The notes under the pieces: generated by a model
The model's database searches: none
What the model saw: the letters and a program-made list of their open reading frames with translations, nothing else
What the model was told of the DNA's origin: nothing
Part shown: in pieces, positions 1 to 6,047 of the stretch
Position numbering within the stretch: the first letter of the stretch is position 1
How the letters are laid out: every line of letters starts with the position of its first letter
From: Candidatus Poribacteria bacterium
GTDB taxonomy: Bacteria; Poribacteria; WGA-4E; PCPOR2b
DNA: 6,114 nt
Reading direction: 5' to 3'
Assembly: GCA_027296925.1 (NCBI GenBank)
Contig: JAPUIP010000026.1
Location: 1 to 6,114 of the forward strand
Translations under genes and position numbers: made by a program

Positions 1-563
1 ATCCGACTGAACTCTGCGGCACCTGTCACGGCCAGCCGAGTGTCCCCGAACACAACCAGCTTGACAGCTTCAAAAATAGTCCTGCCGCAAGAGAAGGAAA
101 AAACTGCGCGACCTGTCACATGCCGGGCATCAAAAGACTACAAAGCACTTTCAGTTACGAGCCCATCCCAGGTAGGCGACACACATGGATTGGCAGCCGC
201 AGCGTTCACATGCTCAAAAGCGCAGCGGATCTGACGGTCACACTGACGGAAGGGAAAGCGATTATTCGCCTGACCAACAAGGCCGGACATGTTCTCCCCG
301 GCGAGGCGTTGCGCGCGATGATCCTCGATGTAAAGATCTATGATGCCGATGGCAATCCTCTCCGCCGTGAACAAGCGCTCATTTCCGCTTCGTCGGGCGA
401 GGGCGGAACCGACAACCGCATACCGCCCGGTGAGACACGCCGATTTGCGTATGAGATTGGCGGCAAAGCGCAGGTTGAAGCGACGTTGCGCTATCGGTTG
501 TTGCCGACGACCCCGGAAGCGGAATGGATCACGATGGCGGAGGCGAGTCAACCTGCCCGGTAG
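1..563 (+). CDS. Multihaem c-type cytochrome, C-terminal part (5' end outside window)
   Basis: The reading frame is open from the window edge (first full codon at base 3) to the TAG at 561-563, giving 186 residues. Two c-type haem attachment motifs are visible: CGTCH at fragment residues 5-9 (bases 15-29) and CATCH followed by M-P at residues 35-39 (bases 105-119). Candidate distal haem ligands are H17, H60, H69 and H96. After the haem region comes a beta-rich domain with the pattern T-N-K-A-G-H-x-L-P-G (around residue 96), then R-A-M-I-L-D-V and D-A-D-G-N-P. I associate this arrangement with multihaem cytochromes related to the cytochrome c554 group. Such proteins are exported and carry electrons in the periplasm or at the cell surface; the signal peptide and further haems would lie upstream. 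An ATG at 120 is internal, because starting there would remove both haem motifs. The redox partner is unknown. The 386-base gap and the promoter downstream suggest it is not in the operon that follows. Confidence 0.85.
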   Translation, partial: PTELCGTCHGQPSVPEHNQLDSFKNSPAAREGKNCATCHMPGIKRLQSTFSYEPIPGRRHTWIGSRSVHMLKSAADLTVTLTEGKAIIRLTNKAGHVLPGEALRAMILDVKIYDADGNPLRREQALISASSGEGGTDNRIPPGETRRFAYEIGGKAQVEATLRYRLLPTTPEAEWITMAEASQPAR

Positions 564-639
564 TTTGCTCGCAACTATTTCCAAAGAGTAGTGACAGAAA
601 AATTGAAGTATGCTAAAATAGAATTGTGAGCGAGCAAAC
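563..639. repeat. 10-base perfect inverted repeat bracketing the promoter
   Basis: GTTTGCTCGC at 563-572 is the exact reverse complement of GCGAGCAAAC at 630-639. The arms are 57 bases apart and enclose both promoter boxes. The match does not extend on either side. The left arm starts at the last base of the cytochrome stop codon, and the right arm lies inside the dyad at the transcription start. The arms could be a pair of protein binding sites, or could pair in a read-through transcript from the cytochrome gene. Chance cannot be excluded. Confidence 0.5.
591..619 (+). promoter_or_regulatory. Sigma70-like promoter upstream of the three-gene operon
   Basis: The -35 box is GTGACA at 591-596 (five of six to TTGACA). 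The -10 box is TAAAAT at 614-619 (five of six to TATAAT). The spacer is exactly 17 bases, and TGC at 611-613 forms an extended -10. Transcription would start near base 626. It lies 28 bases after the cytochrome stop codon and is the best promoter seen anywhere in the window. It probably drives the aminotransferase operon across a leader of about 324 bases. The consensus belongs to housekeeping sigma factors in general; its use in this organism is inferred. Confidence 0.55.
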
Positions 640-647
640 GCTTCACA
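625..647 (+). promoter_or_regulatory. Imperfect dyad at the predicted transcription start (possible operator)
   Basis: The arms TGTGA (625-629) and TCACA (643-647) are complementary, and inside them GCG (630-632) pairs with CGC (639-641). This leaves one unpaired T and a six-base loop, AGCAAA. Bases 621-632 (GAATTGTGAGCG) equal the left part of the E. coli lac operator as I remember it, and the TCACA arm stands at the same distance as in lac. The position at about +1 is typical of repressor sites of the LacI/GalR type. It could instead be a hairpin at the mRNA 5' end. No regulator gene is in the window, so its function is inferred from position and symmetry only. Confidence 0.35.
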
Positions 648-724
648 GAACTCCAGATGTAATTGCGCCCATTAGCAGTTCATAATCATGGAGAAATGGC
701 ATCCCCTTGCAAAGTAGAGCGGAT

Positions 725-907
725 ATGTCTGAACATATCGAAATTCTGACCAGTTACGTTCCCACATCAATCGCGAATCGCGTCAAACTGGTTGCGTCCC
801 TGGGAATGGAGGTCCTGCGGCAAATGCTACATCGTCTCTGGCCCACCAAATTCGTCGCATCCCACGCCACGTATCGCACGTTACGCTCGTGTAAGCTCTC
901 ATGTTGA
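725..907 (+). pseudogene. Short ORF, possible remnant of a cyclase-like N-terminus
   Basis: An ATG at 725 opens 60 codons ending in TGA at 905-907; the frame can also be read from a TTG at 707. No convincing ribosome binding site precedes either start. The first residues, M-S-E-H-I-E-I-L-T-S-Y-V-P, resemble the start of some bacterial adenylate/guanylate cyclase domain proteins, in which a Y-V-P motif comes shortly before the catalytic F-A-D segment. Here nothing catalytic follows. The rest is rich in Arg, His, Cys and Leu and looks like non-coding sequence read by chance. It could be the stump of a deleted or frameshifted gene, a small unknown protein, or noise. The resemblance is from memory and is weak. 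Confidence 0.25.
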
Positions 908-938
908 CCAATGCAAAAGCTCACATTTTCATTAAAAT

Positions 939-947
939 AAGGAGAGG
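939..947 (+). promoter_or_regulatory. Ribosome binding site of the aminotransferase gene
   Basis: AAGGAGAGG lies just before the ATG at 950; its GGAG core (941-944) is five bases from the start codon. It sits in an A/T-rich stretch that should be unstructured, and it supports 950 as the true start. The ribosome binding site at 2407-2413 has a similar AAGGAGA core. Confidence 0.8.
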
Positions 948-949
948 AA

Positions 950-2323
950 ATGACAAACGTTCAGAAAGAACTATCCGCACAAGATTATCGAAAAATCGAT
1001 CAGGCGCACGCCTGGCACCCGCTCTTTCAGCATCAGCTCCTCGAACAGACTGATTTGCATGTGTTCGAGCAAGCCCACGGAACAACCATCGTCGACTCGG
1101 AAGGGCGCGAATACTTGGATGCATACGCGGGGTTATGGAATGTCAACGTTGGATACGGGCGACAGGAAATCGCCGACGCGGTTTACGAACAGATTCAGCG
1201 GTTGCCATACTATCCGCTTTCACAGATTAACATTCCCGCAACGCTTCTGGCGCAGAAGCTCACAGCGATTTTGCCGGGAGATTTGAACCACGTCTTTTTC
1301 TGTAACAGCGGTTCCGAAGCCAATGAAACCGCGATAAAAATTGCGCGGCAGTACGGACGGCAAAAATACCCTGGGGAAAATCGCTACAAGATCATCGGTA
1401 GTTATCGTGGCTATCACGGCTTCACATACGGCGCGATGTCTGCAACCGGTCAAGCGCGCCGGCGGAAAGCCTTTGAACCACTTGTCCCCGGCTTTATCCA
1501 TGTCCAGCCTCCCTACACCTATCGGTATGCGGGGGAGCTCAGCGAATCGGAATTCGGCATCGCCTGTGCCGACGGAATCGCGCGAGTTATCCGCTGGGAA
1601 GGTGAAGAGACGATCATCGCGGTCATTGCCGAACCGATCATCGGTGGTGGGGGCGTCCTTGTGCCGCCGGACAACTACCTTCCACGGGTGCGGGAAATCT
1701 GCGATAAGTACGGCATTCTGCTCATCCTTGATGAAGTGATTAACGGCTTTGGCAGAACAGGCAAGCTGTTCGCCTGTGAACACTGGGATGTGCAGCCCGA
1801 CATCATGACCCTCGCCAAAGGGTTAACGAGCGGCTATCTTCCGCTCGGCGCGTGTGTTACGAGCGACGCCCTCTTTGAGGTCTTCCTCGGTGAGCCGGAG
1901 GAGAATCGAGAGTTTGCGCAGGTTTGCACCTACAGCGGACACCCAGTGGCTTGTGCGGCAGGCCTAGCAAACTTGAACATTCTCACGGAAGAACGCTTAT
2001 GGGAAAATGCGGAACGTGTCGGAAGCCATCTGCTAAAACAATTGAAGACGTTACAAGATCTGCCGATTGTCGGAGACGTCAGGGGCAAGGGACTGATGAT
2101 CGCCGTCGAGCTCATCCAGGATAGCGACAAAACACCGGTAGATACGGCAGCAACGAAAAAGATCGTCGGGGCGATCCAGGAAAAGGGCATCCTCGTCGGC
2201 AAGATTGGTCAAGCCGTGGATGAACCCGAAAATATCATCTTCCTTTCGCCGCCGTTGATCTTGACCATTGCGGAGGCGGATCGGATTTTTGAGGCGTTCC
2301 GAGACGTGCTCGCCAGTTCTTAG
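950..2323 (+). CDS. Class III PLP-dependent aminotransferase (omega-amino acid:pyruvate type)
   Basis: This 457-residue protein has the full length usual for fold-type I class III aminotransferases. It should move an amino group between an amine or omega-amino acid and a keto acid, probably pyruvate, in the cytoplasm as a dimer. Visible motifs, in order: the substrate-pocket stretch A-G-L-W-N-V-N-V-G-Y-G-R (60-71) typical of omega-transaminases; the PLP phosphate loop N-S-G-S-E-A-N (119-125); Y155-H156-G157, which stacks on the cofactor; E228 in A-E-P; D261 in L-D-E-V, which contacts the pyridine nitrogen; the Schiff-base lysine K290 in L-A-K-G-L; T327 from the partner subunit; and R378 in V-R-G-K-G-L, a candidate carboxylate-binding residue. 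All catalytic positions are intact. The start is fixed by a good ribosome binding site. The gene is first in a probable operon with the dehydrogenase and phosphotransferase genes. Taurine, beta-alanine, putrescine-type amines or an amino sugar or cyclitol are all possible substrates. The family is sure; the substrate is not. Confidence 0.93.
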   Translation: MTNVQKELSAQDYRKIDQAHAWHPLFQHQLLEQTDLHVFEQAHGTTIVDSEGREYLDAYAGLWNVNVGYGRQEIADAVYEQIQRLPYYPLSQINIPATLLAQKLTAILPGDLNHVFFCNSGSEANETAIKIARQYGRQKYPGENRYKIIGSYRGYHGFTYGAMSATGQARRRKAFEPLVPGFIHVQPPYTYRYAGELSESEFGIACADGIARVIRWEGEETIIAVIAEPIIGGGGVLVPPDNYLPRVREICDKYGILLILDEVINGFGRTGKLFACEHWDVQPDIMTLAKGLTSGYLPLGACVTSDALFEVFLGEPEENREFAQVCTYSGHPVACAAGLANLNILTEERLWENAERVGSHLLKQLKTLQDLPIVGDVRGKGLMIAVELIQDSDKTPVDTAATKKIVGAIQEKGILVGKIGQAVDEPENIIFLSPPLILTIAEADRIFEAFRDVLASS

Positions 2324-2423
2324 AGCGGGCTGTTTGCGTCCCTGTCAACATGACGTGCGAACTTGGGGCTCAAAATTCCAATTCCTGAATTCGTGATGAG
2401 GATTCTAAGGAGAGACTAAATTC
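2324..2423. other. 100-base spacer within the probable operon
   Basis: There is no ORF of note and no hairpin followed by a T-run, so I see no transcription terminator. A small palindrome lies at 2380-2391 (AATTC-CT-GAATT) in an A/T-rich patch. No -35/-10 pair of good quality was found; the best (TTGGGG at 2363, TGAATT at 2386) is poor. The gap is compatible with transcription continuing from the aminotransferase gene. Confidence 0.5.
2407..2413 (+). promoter_or_regulatory. Ribosome binding site of the oxidoreductase gene
   Basis: AAGGAGA ends ten bases before the ATG at 2424. It is a near-ideal Shine-Dalgarno sequence and supports this start, as does the Rossmann motif that follows within 11 codons. 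Confidence 0.8.
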
Positions 2424-3473
2424 ATGGTAAAAACATACCGCGTTGGAATCATTGGTTGCGGTGGTATGGGGCGCTCCCATGCCAACGCTTGGACAAATAC
2501 CGGTCGCGCTGAAGTCGTGACCGCCACAGACATGAACGCGGAGGCTGCCGCGAGACTGGCGGAGGAGTTTTCACTCCCGACGCATTATACCGACCCCCAT
2601 GAGATGTTTGAAAAAGAAGAACTGGACGTTGTCAGCATCACGACGTGGCAGAGCGTTCGTGCGGAACTCACGATTATCGCTGCAGAAGCGGGCGTGTCAG
2701 GAATTCTAGGTGAGAAGCCGATGAGCGGCGCCCTGGGCGAGGCGGACGACATGATGGCGGCGTGTGAAAAGCATGAGACAAAGCTTGCCATCGGGCATCA
2801 ACGACGTTTTATGCCTCAGAATTGCGAAGCACGGCGGCTCATTCAAGAAGGCGCAATCGGCGAGCCCCAGGCGATGCTGCGTCGGGATGGCGAGGGGCTG
2901 CTCAATCGCGGCACGCACGAGATTGACGAAATGCGCTACATCCTTGGCGATCCGGAGCCGCTGTGGGTGATTGGACAGGTTTCGCGGAAGACGGACAAGT
3001 GGGAGCGTCGAGTCCGTTGCGAAGACGTGTGCGTGGGCGAGGTCTGCTTTGAAGGTGGGATTCGCGGCATTTACGAGAGCGATCTTCCCGAACCCGGGCT
3101 CCGTGGAGATGCTGTGTACGGAAGTGATGGACAGCTCCGGCGAGGCGCAGATGGTACGGTTGAGTTGCTGAATAGCAAGGTCGCCGGTTGGCAGACCATC
3201 ACGCCCCGTCAAAAGGAGCCGAATCAGTACGACGAGATGATTGCATGGCTCGATGGCGAAATCGACGAAAATCGCAGCGCCGGAAGACACGCGCGTACCA
3301 CAATGGCCATCCTGATGGCGATTTACGAATCCCTCCGGATTAAGGATGTTGTCAAGTTTCCATTCACCACCCGCGCCAATCCGCTGGACTTGATGGTGGA
3401 AGGCGGCACATTACCGGTGTTTGTCGAAGGACGCTACGACATCCGGGCTCCATTTCCAGAGCAACAGACGTAA
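2424..3473 (+). CDS. Gfo/Idh/MocA family NAD(P)-dependent oxidoreductase
   Basis: This 349-residue protein has the normal length of the family, which oxidises or reduces sugars, inositols and related polyols in the cytoplasm. The N-terminal Rossmann fold begins at once, with V-G-I-I-G-C-G-G-M-G (7-16). D36, at the end of the second strand, sits where an acidic residue usually selects NAD over NADP. The family signature G-E-K-P-M (96-100) supplies the conserved lysine K98. The C-terminal alpha/beta domain holds G-T-H-E-I-D (163-168), with H165 and D168 as the likely catalytic pair. The usual E-D dipeptide of the substrate-domain sheet is at 200-201. Cysteines at 199, 203 and 208 cluster around it, which may be incidental. 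The protein has no signal peptide, unlike some secreted members. It lies 100 bases after the aminotransferase gene and 51 bases before the phosphotransferase gene. This suggests it makes or consumes the carbonyl compound that the aminotransferase handles. The exact substrate is unknown; myo-inositol 2-dehydrogenase-like activity is one option among many. Confidence 0.92.
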   Translation: MVKTYRVGIIGCGGMGRSHANAWTNTGRAEVVTATDMNAEAAARLAEEFSLPTHYTDPHEMFEKEELDVVSITTWQSVRAELTIIAAEAGVSGILGEKPMSGALGEADDMMAACEKHETKLAIGHQRRFMPQNCEARRLIQEGAIGEPQAMLRRDGEGLLNRGTHEIDEMRYILGDPEPLWVIGQVSRKTDKWERRVRCEDVCVGEVCFEGGIRGIYESDLPEPGLRGDAVYGSDGQLRRGADGTVELLNSKVAGWQTITPRQKEPNQYDEMIAWLDGEIDENRSAGRHARTTMAILMAIYESLRIKDVVKFPFTTRANPLDLMVEGGTLPVFVEGRYDIRAPFPEQQT

Positions 3474-3476
3474 TGC

Positions 3477-3490
3477 GCCCGAAGCCGGGC
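3477..3490 (+). other. Short G/C hairpin between oxidoreductase and phosphotransferase genes
   Basis: GCCCG (3477-3481) and CGGGC (3486-3490) pair perfectly around the four-base loop AAGC, starting three bases after the oxidoreductase stop codon. There is no T-run after it; the next bases are C-rich. It is therefore unlikely to be a full intrinsic terminator. It may reduce read-through or protect the upstream mRNA, which would let the last gene be expressed at a different level. Confidence 0.4.
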
Positions 3491-3524
3491 TAGATCCCCA
3501 ACCCCCTAAACTCCTGGTCATGCT

Positions 3525-6047
3525 ATGACATGGATAAAATCTTTCGCAGAAATCGATGATGGAGATCTCCCCCTTGTCGGTGGAAAAGGGCTGAATCTGG
3601 GCAAATTAACAAGGTCCGGATTCGTGGTGCCCTCCGGTTTTTGCGTGACAACGACCGCCTATCGAGCTGCGACCGAAGGCGTCCATCCGTCCAGTCAAGA
3701 TGCCATCCATGCCGTTCGGTTGCCGGATGCGCTTCAAGCGGAGCTCGTGGCGGCTTATGACCAATTGGGGGGAGGCAGCGTCGCCGTTCGCTCGTCCGCG
3801 ACCGCAGAAGATCTGCCCGACGCGAGTTTTGCCGGGCAGCAGGACACCTTCCTGAATGTCTCTGGGGGCTCCGAAGTACTAGCGAAGATGAAAGCGTGTT
3901 GGGCATCGCTGTGGTCGGAGCGGGCGGTTGCATACCGCCGCGATCATGGAATTGATGATGCGCAGTTGGCGATGGCGGTTGTGGTCCAGGCGATGATCGA
4001 CCCCGACGTTTCCGGCGTGATGTTCACCGTCAACCCGACCGCGCCCGATGAACTCGTCATCGAGTCGAACTGGGGGCTGGGCGAGTCCGTGGTATCCGGC
4101 GAAGTCACGCCCGACCACTTCACCGTCTCACGAGAAACCGGCGAGGTCACCGGGGAAACGGTCGTGACCAAGCGAAAAATGAGCACGCGCAAAGGACTCG
4201 AAACGGTGCCGATAGGCCAGCGTGATATTCCAAGCCTACAACGCGGACAGATCTCTGAACTCACCCAACTTGGCATGCAGGTTGAAGCATTCTACGGTGC
4301 GCCACAGGACATTGAATGGGGGCTCGCTGACGGTCAATTCTACCTGCTGCAAGCGCGACCAATTACAACACTTACCGATGCAGCGGCGGCTGAGCAGTTA
4401 CGTCGCCGGGAGATCGAAATCCTCGAAAAGAAGGCCGATGCGGAAGGGACAATCTGGAGTCGATTTAACCTCTCGGAAGTTCTGCCCGCCCCCCTACCGA
4501 TGACGTGGGCAGTTATCAAAGATTTTATGTCGGGGCGAGGTGGATTTGGTCTGACTTACCGTGACCTGGGATTTTTCCCTGGTCCCCGAGTCGATGCGGA
4601 GGGCGTGCTCGATCTCATCTGTGGGCGCATTTACTTCAATCTGAGCCGAGAAGCGGAACTCTATTTTTACGGTTTCCCGCTTGAGCACAACTTTGAGCAA
4701 CTCAAACGCGACCCGCAAAAAGCCATCTATCCGCAAGCCACCACGAACATCAAGCGCAGCACCGCTTCGTTCTGGTTCAAACTCCCCGCCTACGTTGTCA
4801 AGATGGTCGCCGCCGATCGCAAGCTGAGGGGTATGCGAGCCGATTTTGATAGAATCCTGACTGAAAAAATCTTCCCGGCATTCGAGGAGTATGTCCAGAC
4901 CCAAAAGCAGATTCCGCTCGAAGAATTGTCCGATCGGCATGTCATCGCTAAATTTAACGAGTGGCGCGAGAAGACACTCAATGAATTCGCAAAGGACGCC
5001 CTCAAGGCGACCGTGTTTGCCGGCTTTTCCTTTCAGCAGTTGGAAGCCAACCTCCAAAAGTGTTTCGGCGAAGAAGAGGCAGGAGAACTCACGAAATCAC
5101 TGATTACCGGACTGGAAGGCGACCTGACGGTTGAAACCAATCTGAAGATGTGGGCGGTGGCACAGGATGAATTGCCCCTGCAAGATTTCCTGGAACAGTA
5201 CGGGCATCGTGCCGTTGGCGAATTTGAGCTCGCACAGCCGCGATGGCGTGAAGACCCATCCTACGTTGAACAGATTATTGCGTCGTTCCGCGCCAATCCC
5301 GATGCTAATCCGGAGAAGCATTTTGACGCGCAACGGGTCAAGCGAGAGGAAGCAGAGCGCGGATTGGCAGCGTTGCCGAGGGGCAAAGCGAAGCAGGTCA
5401 ATCGTGAACTTGATCTCACACAACGGTATATGCCTTTCCGAGAGTCAGCGAAGTTCTATCTCATGCTTGGCTACGCGCTCATCCGAAGTGCGTTGGTGGA
5501 ACTGGATCGCCGCTATCAGCTTGATGGCGGCATTTTCTATCTCACACCGGACGAGTTAGAGCCGCTCACCAGCGGGGAAGATTTTCGGTCCGTGATTGCA
5601 GCGCGCCAAGCGGAACGGGCGAAACTCTTGCGGATCGAACTGCCGGACGTCATCTATAGCGATACCCTCAACCGTATTGGTGAGCCGCCGTCGATCGAGA
5701 CCAGAGATGAAATCCGAGGGGTTGGCGTATCGCTCGGCGTTGCTACCGGTGAGGCGTATATCCTTCTCGATGCGACCGACGCACAGATCACCGGCAAAGA
5801 TTACATCCTGGTCTGCCCGTCGACAGACCCGGGATGGACGCCGCTCTTTCTTCATGCAGCGGGACTGGTGATGGAACGCGGCGGCATGTTGTCGCACGGC
5901 GCGGTTGTCGCGCGAGAGTACGGCATTCCGGCGGTCGTCAATGCCACCGCTGCAACGAAGCGCATCCAATCCGGACAGCGTGTGCGCGTTGATGGCAATC
6001 GGGGGGTTGTGTCGATTTTGGACGCGGCGGGAGCTTTGACGTCCTGA
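3525..6047 (+). CDS. PEP-synthase-like phosphotransferase of rifampicin phosphotransferase (Rph) architecture
   Basis: This 840-residue protein is close to the length of Rph (about 866) and shares its domain order. Residues 1 to about 285 are the PPDK-type ATP-grasp domain: V-G-G-K-G-L-N-L-G (18-26), V-R-S-S-A-T-A-E-D-L-P (88-98), S-F-A-G-Q-Q-D (101-107), Q-D-I-E-W (261-265) and L-Q-A-R-P-I-T-T (275-282). Residues 300-725 are a mainly helical middle region, with E-V-L-P-A-P near 318 and Y-G-H-R-A-V-G-E near 559. Residues 730-836 are the swivelling phosphohistidine domain, with G-G-M-L-S-H-G-A (786-793) and catalytic H791. The C-terminal PEP/pyruvate barrel of true PEP synthase or PPDK is absent. 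By analogy with Rph it would split ATP to AMP and phosphate, hold a phosphate on H791 and pass it to an acceptor bound by the middle region. The acceptor is unknown and need not be rifampicin. ATG 3525 is the only in-frame start after a TAA at 3507, yet no Shine-Dalgarno sequence precedes it. All ATP-site and histidine motifs are intact. Confidence 0.88.
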   Translation: MTWIKSFAEIDDGDLPLVGGKGLNLGKLTRSGFVVPSGFCVTTTAYRAATEGVHPSSQDAIHAVRLPDALQAELVAAYDQLGGGSVAVRSSATAEDLPDASFAGQQDTFLNVSGGSEVLAKMKACWASLWSERAVAYRRDHGIDDAQLAMAVVVQAMIDPDVSGVMFTVNPTAPDELVIESNWGLGESVVSGEVTPDHFTVSRETGEVTGETVVTKRKMSTRKGLETVPIGQRDIPSLQRGQISELTQLGMQVEAFYGAPQDIEWGLADGQFYLLQARPITTLTDAAAAEQLRRREIEILEKKADAEGTIWSRFNLSEVLPAPLPMTWAVIKDFMSGRGGFGLTYRDLGFFPGPRVDAEGVLDLICGRIYFNLSREAELYFYGFPLEHNFEQLKRDPQKAIYPQATTNIKRSTASFWFKLPAYVVKMVAADRKLRGMRADFDRILTEKIFPAFEEYVQTQKQIPLEELSDRHVIAKFNEWREKTLNEFAKDALKATVFAGFSFQQLEANLQKCFGEEEAGELTKSLITGLEGDLTVETNLKMWAVAQDELPLQDFLEQYGHRAVGEFELAQPRWREDPSYVEQIIASFRANPDANPEKHFDAQRVKREEAERGLAALPRGKAKQVNRELDLTQRYMPFRESAKFYLMLGYALIRSALVELDRRYQLDGGIFYLTPDELEPLTSGEDFRSVIAARQAERAKLLRIELPDVIYSDTLNRIGEPPSIETRDEIRGVGVSLGVATGEAYILLDATDAQITGKDYILVCPSTDPGWTPLFLHAAGLVMERGGMLSHGAVVAREYGIPAVVNATAATKRIQSGQRVRVDGNRGVVSILDAAGALTS

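Larger units (their letters stand above)
564..949. other. 386-base spacer between cytochrome and aminotransferase genes
   Basis: No confident gene lies here. Its first third holds a sigma70-like promoter (591-619), a dyad at the predicted start site (625-647), and one arm of a 10-base inverted repeat (630-639) whose partner (563-572) overlaps the end of the cytochrome gene. Its middle and end hold a short ORF (725-907) of doubtful status. The last 40 bases are A/T-rich and lead into a ribosome binding site. I saw no tRNA, no riboswitch I could recognise, and no hairpin with a proper T-run. The length fits either a long untranslated leader or the site of a lost gene. Confidence 0.7.

Noticed and set aside
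561..580. TAGTT / AACTA hairpin followed by TTT as a terminator of the cytochrome gene
   Set aside because: The stem is only five mostly A/T pairs and the T-run is three bases. It is too weak to call as an intrinsic terminator.
138..584. Minus-strand 148-codon ORF opposite the cytochrome fragment
   Set aside because: It is a shadow of the + strand frame, which carries two haem motifs and a recognisable C-terminal domain. The minus product is Arg-rich with no family signature and has no ribosome binding site that I can see.
625..647. CRP-type site (TGTGA and TCACA arms)
   Set aside because: The arms are 13 bases apart, whereas CRP sites need six. The position over +1 also does not suit an activator.
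904..938. A second promoter directly before the aminotransferase gene (TTGACC at 904, TAAAAT at 933)
   Set aside because: The boxes are 23 bases apart, which is too far. The box at the right distance (TTTCAT at 927) is poor, and the start would fall almost on the ribosome binding site.
1220..1783. Minus-strand 187-codon ORF inside the aminotransferase gene
   Set aside because: The + strand frame carries the intact PLP-binding motifs across this whole stretch. The minus frame shows no motif.
4494..5057. Minus-strand 187-codon ORF inside the phosphotransferase gene
   Set aside because: It lies within the middle region of a continuous 840-codon + strand frame. The length comes from codon bias in the G/C-rich sense gene.
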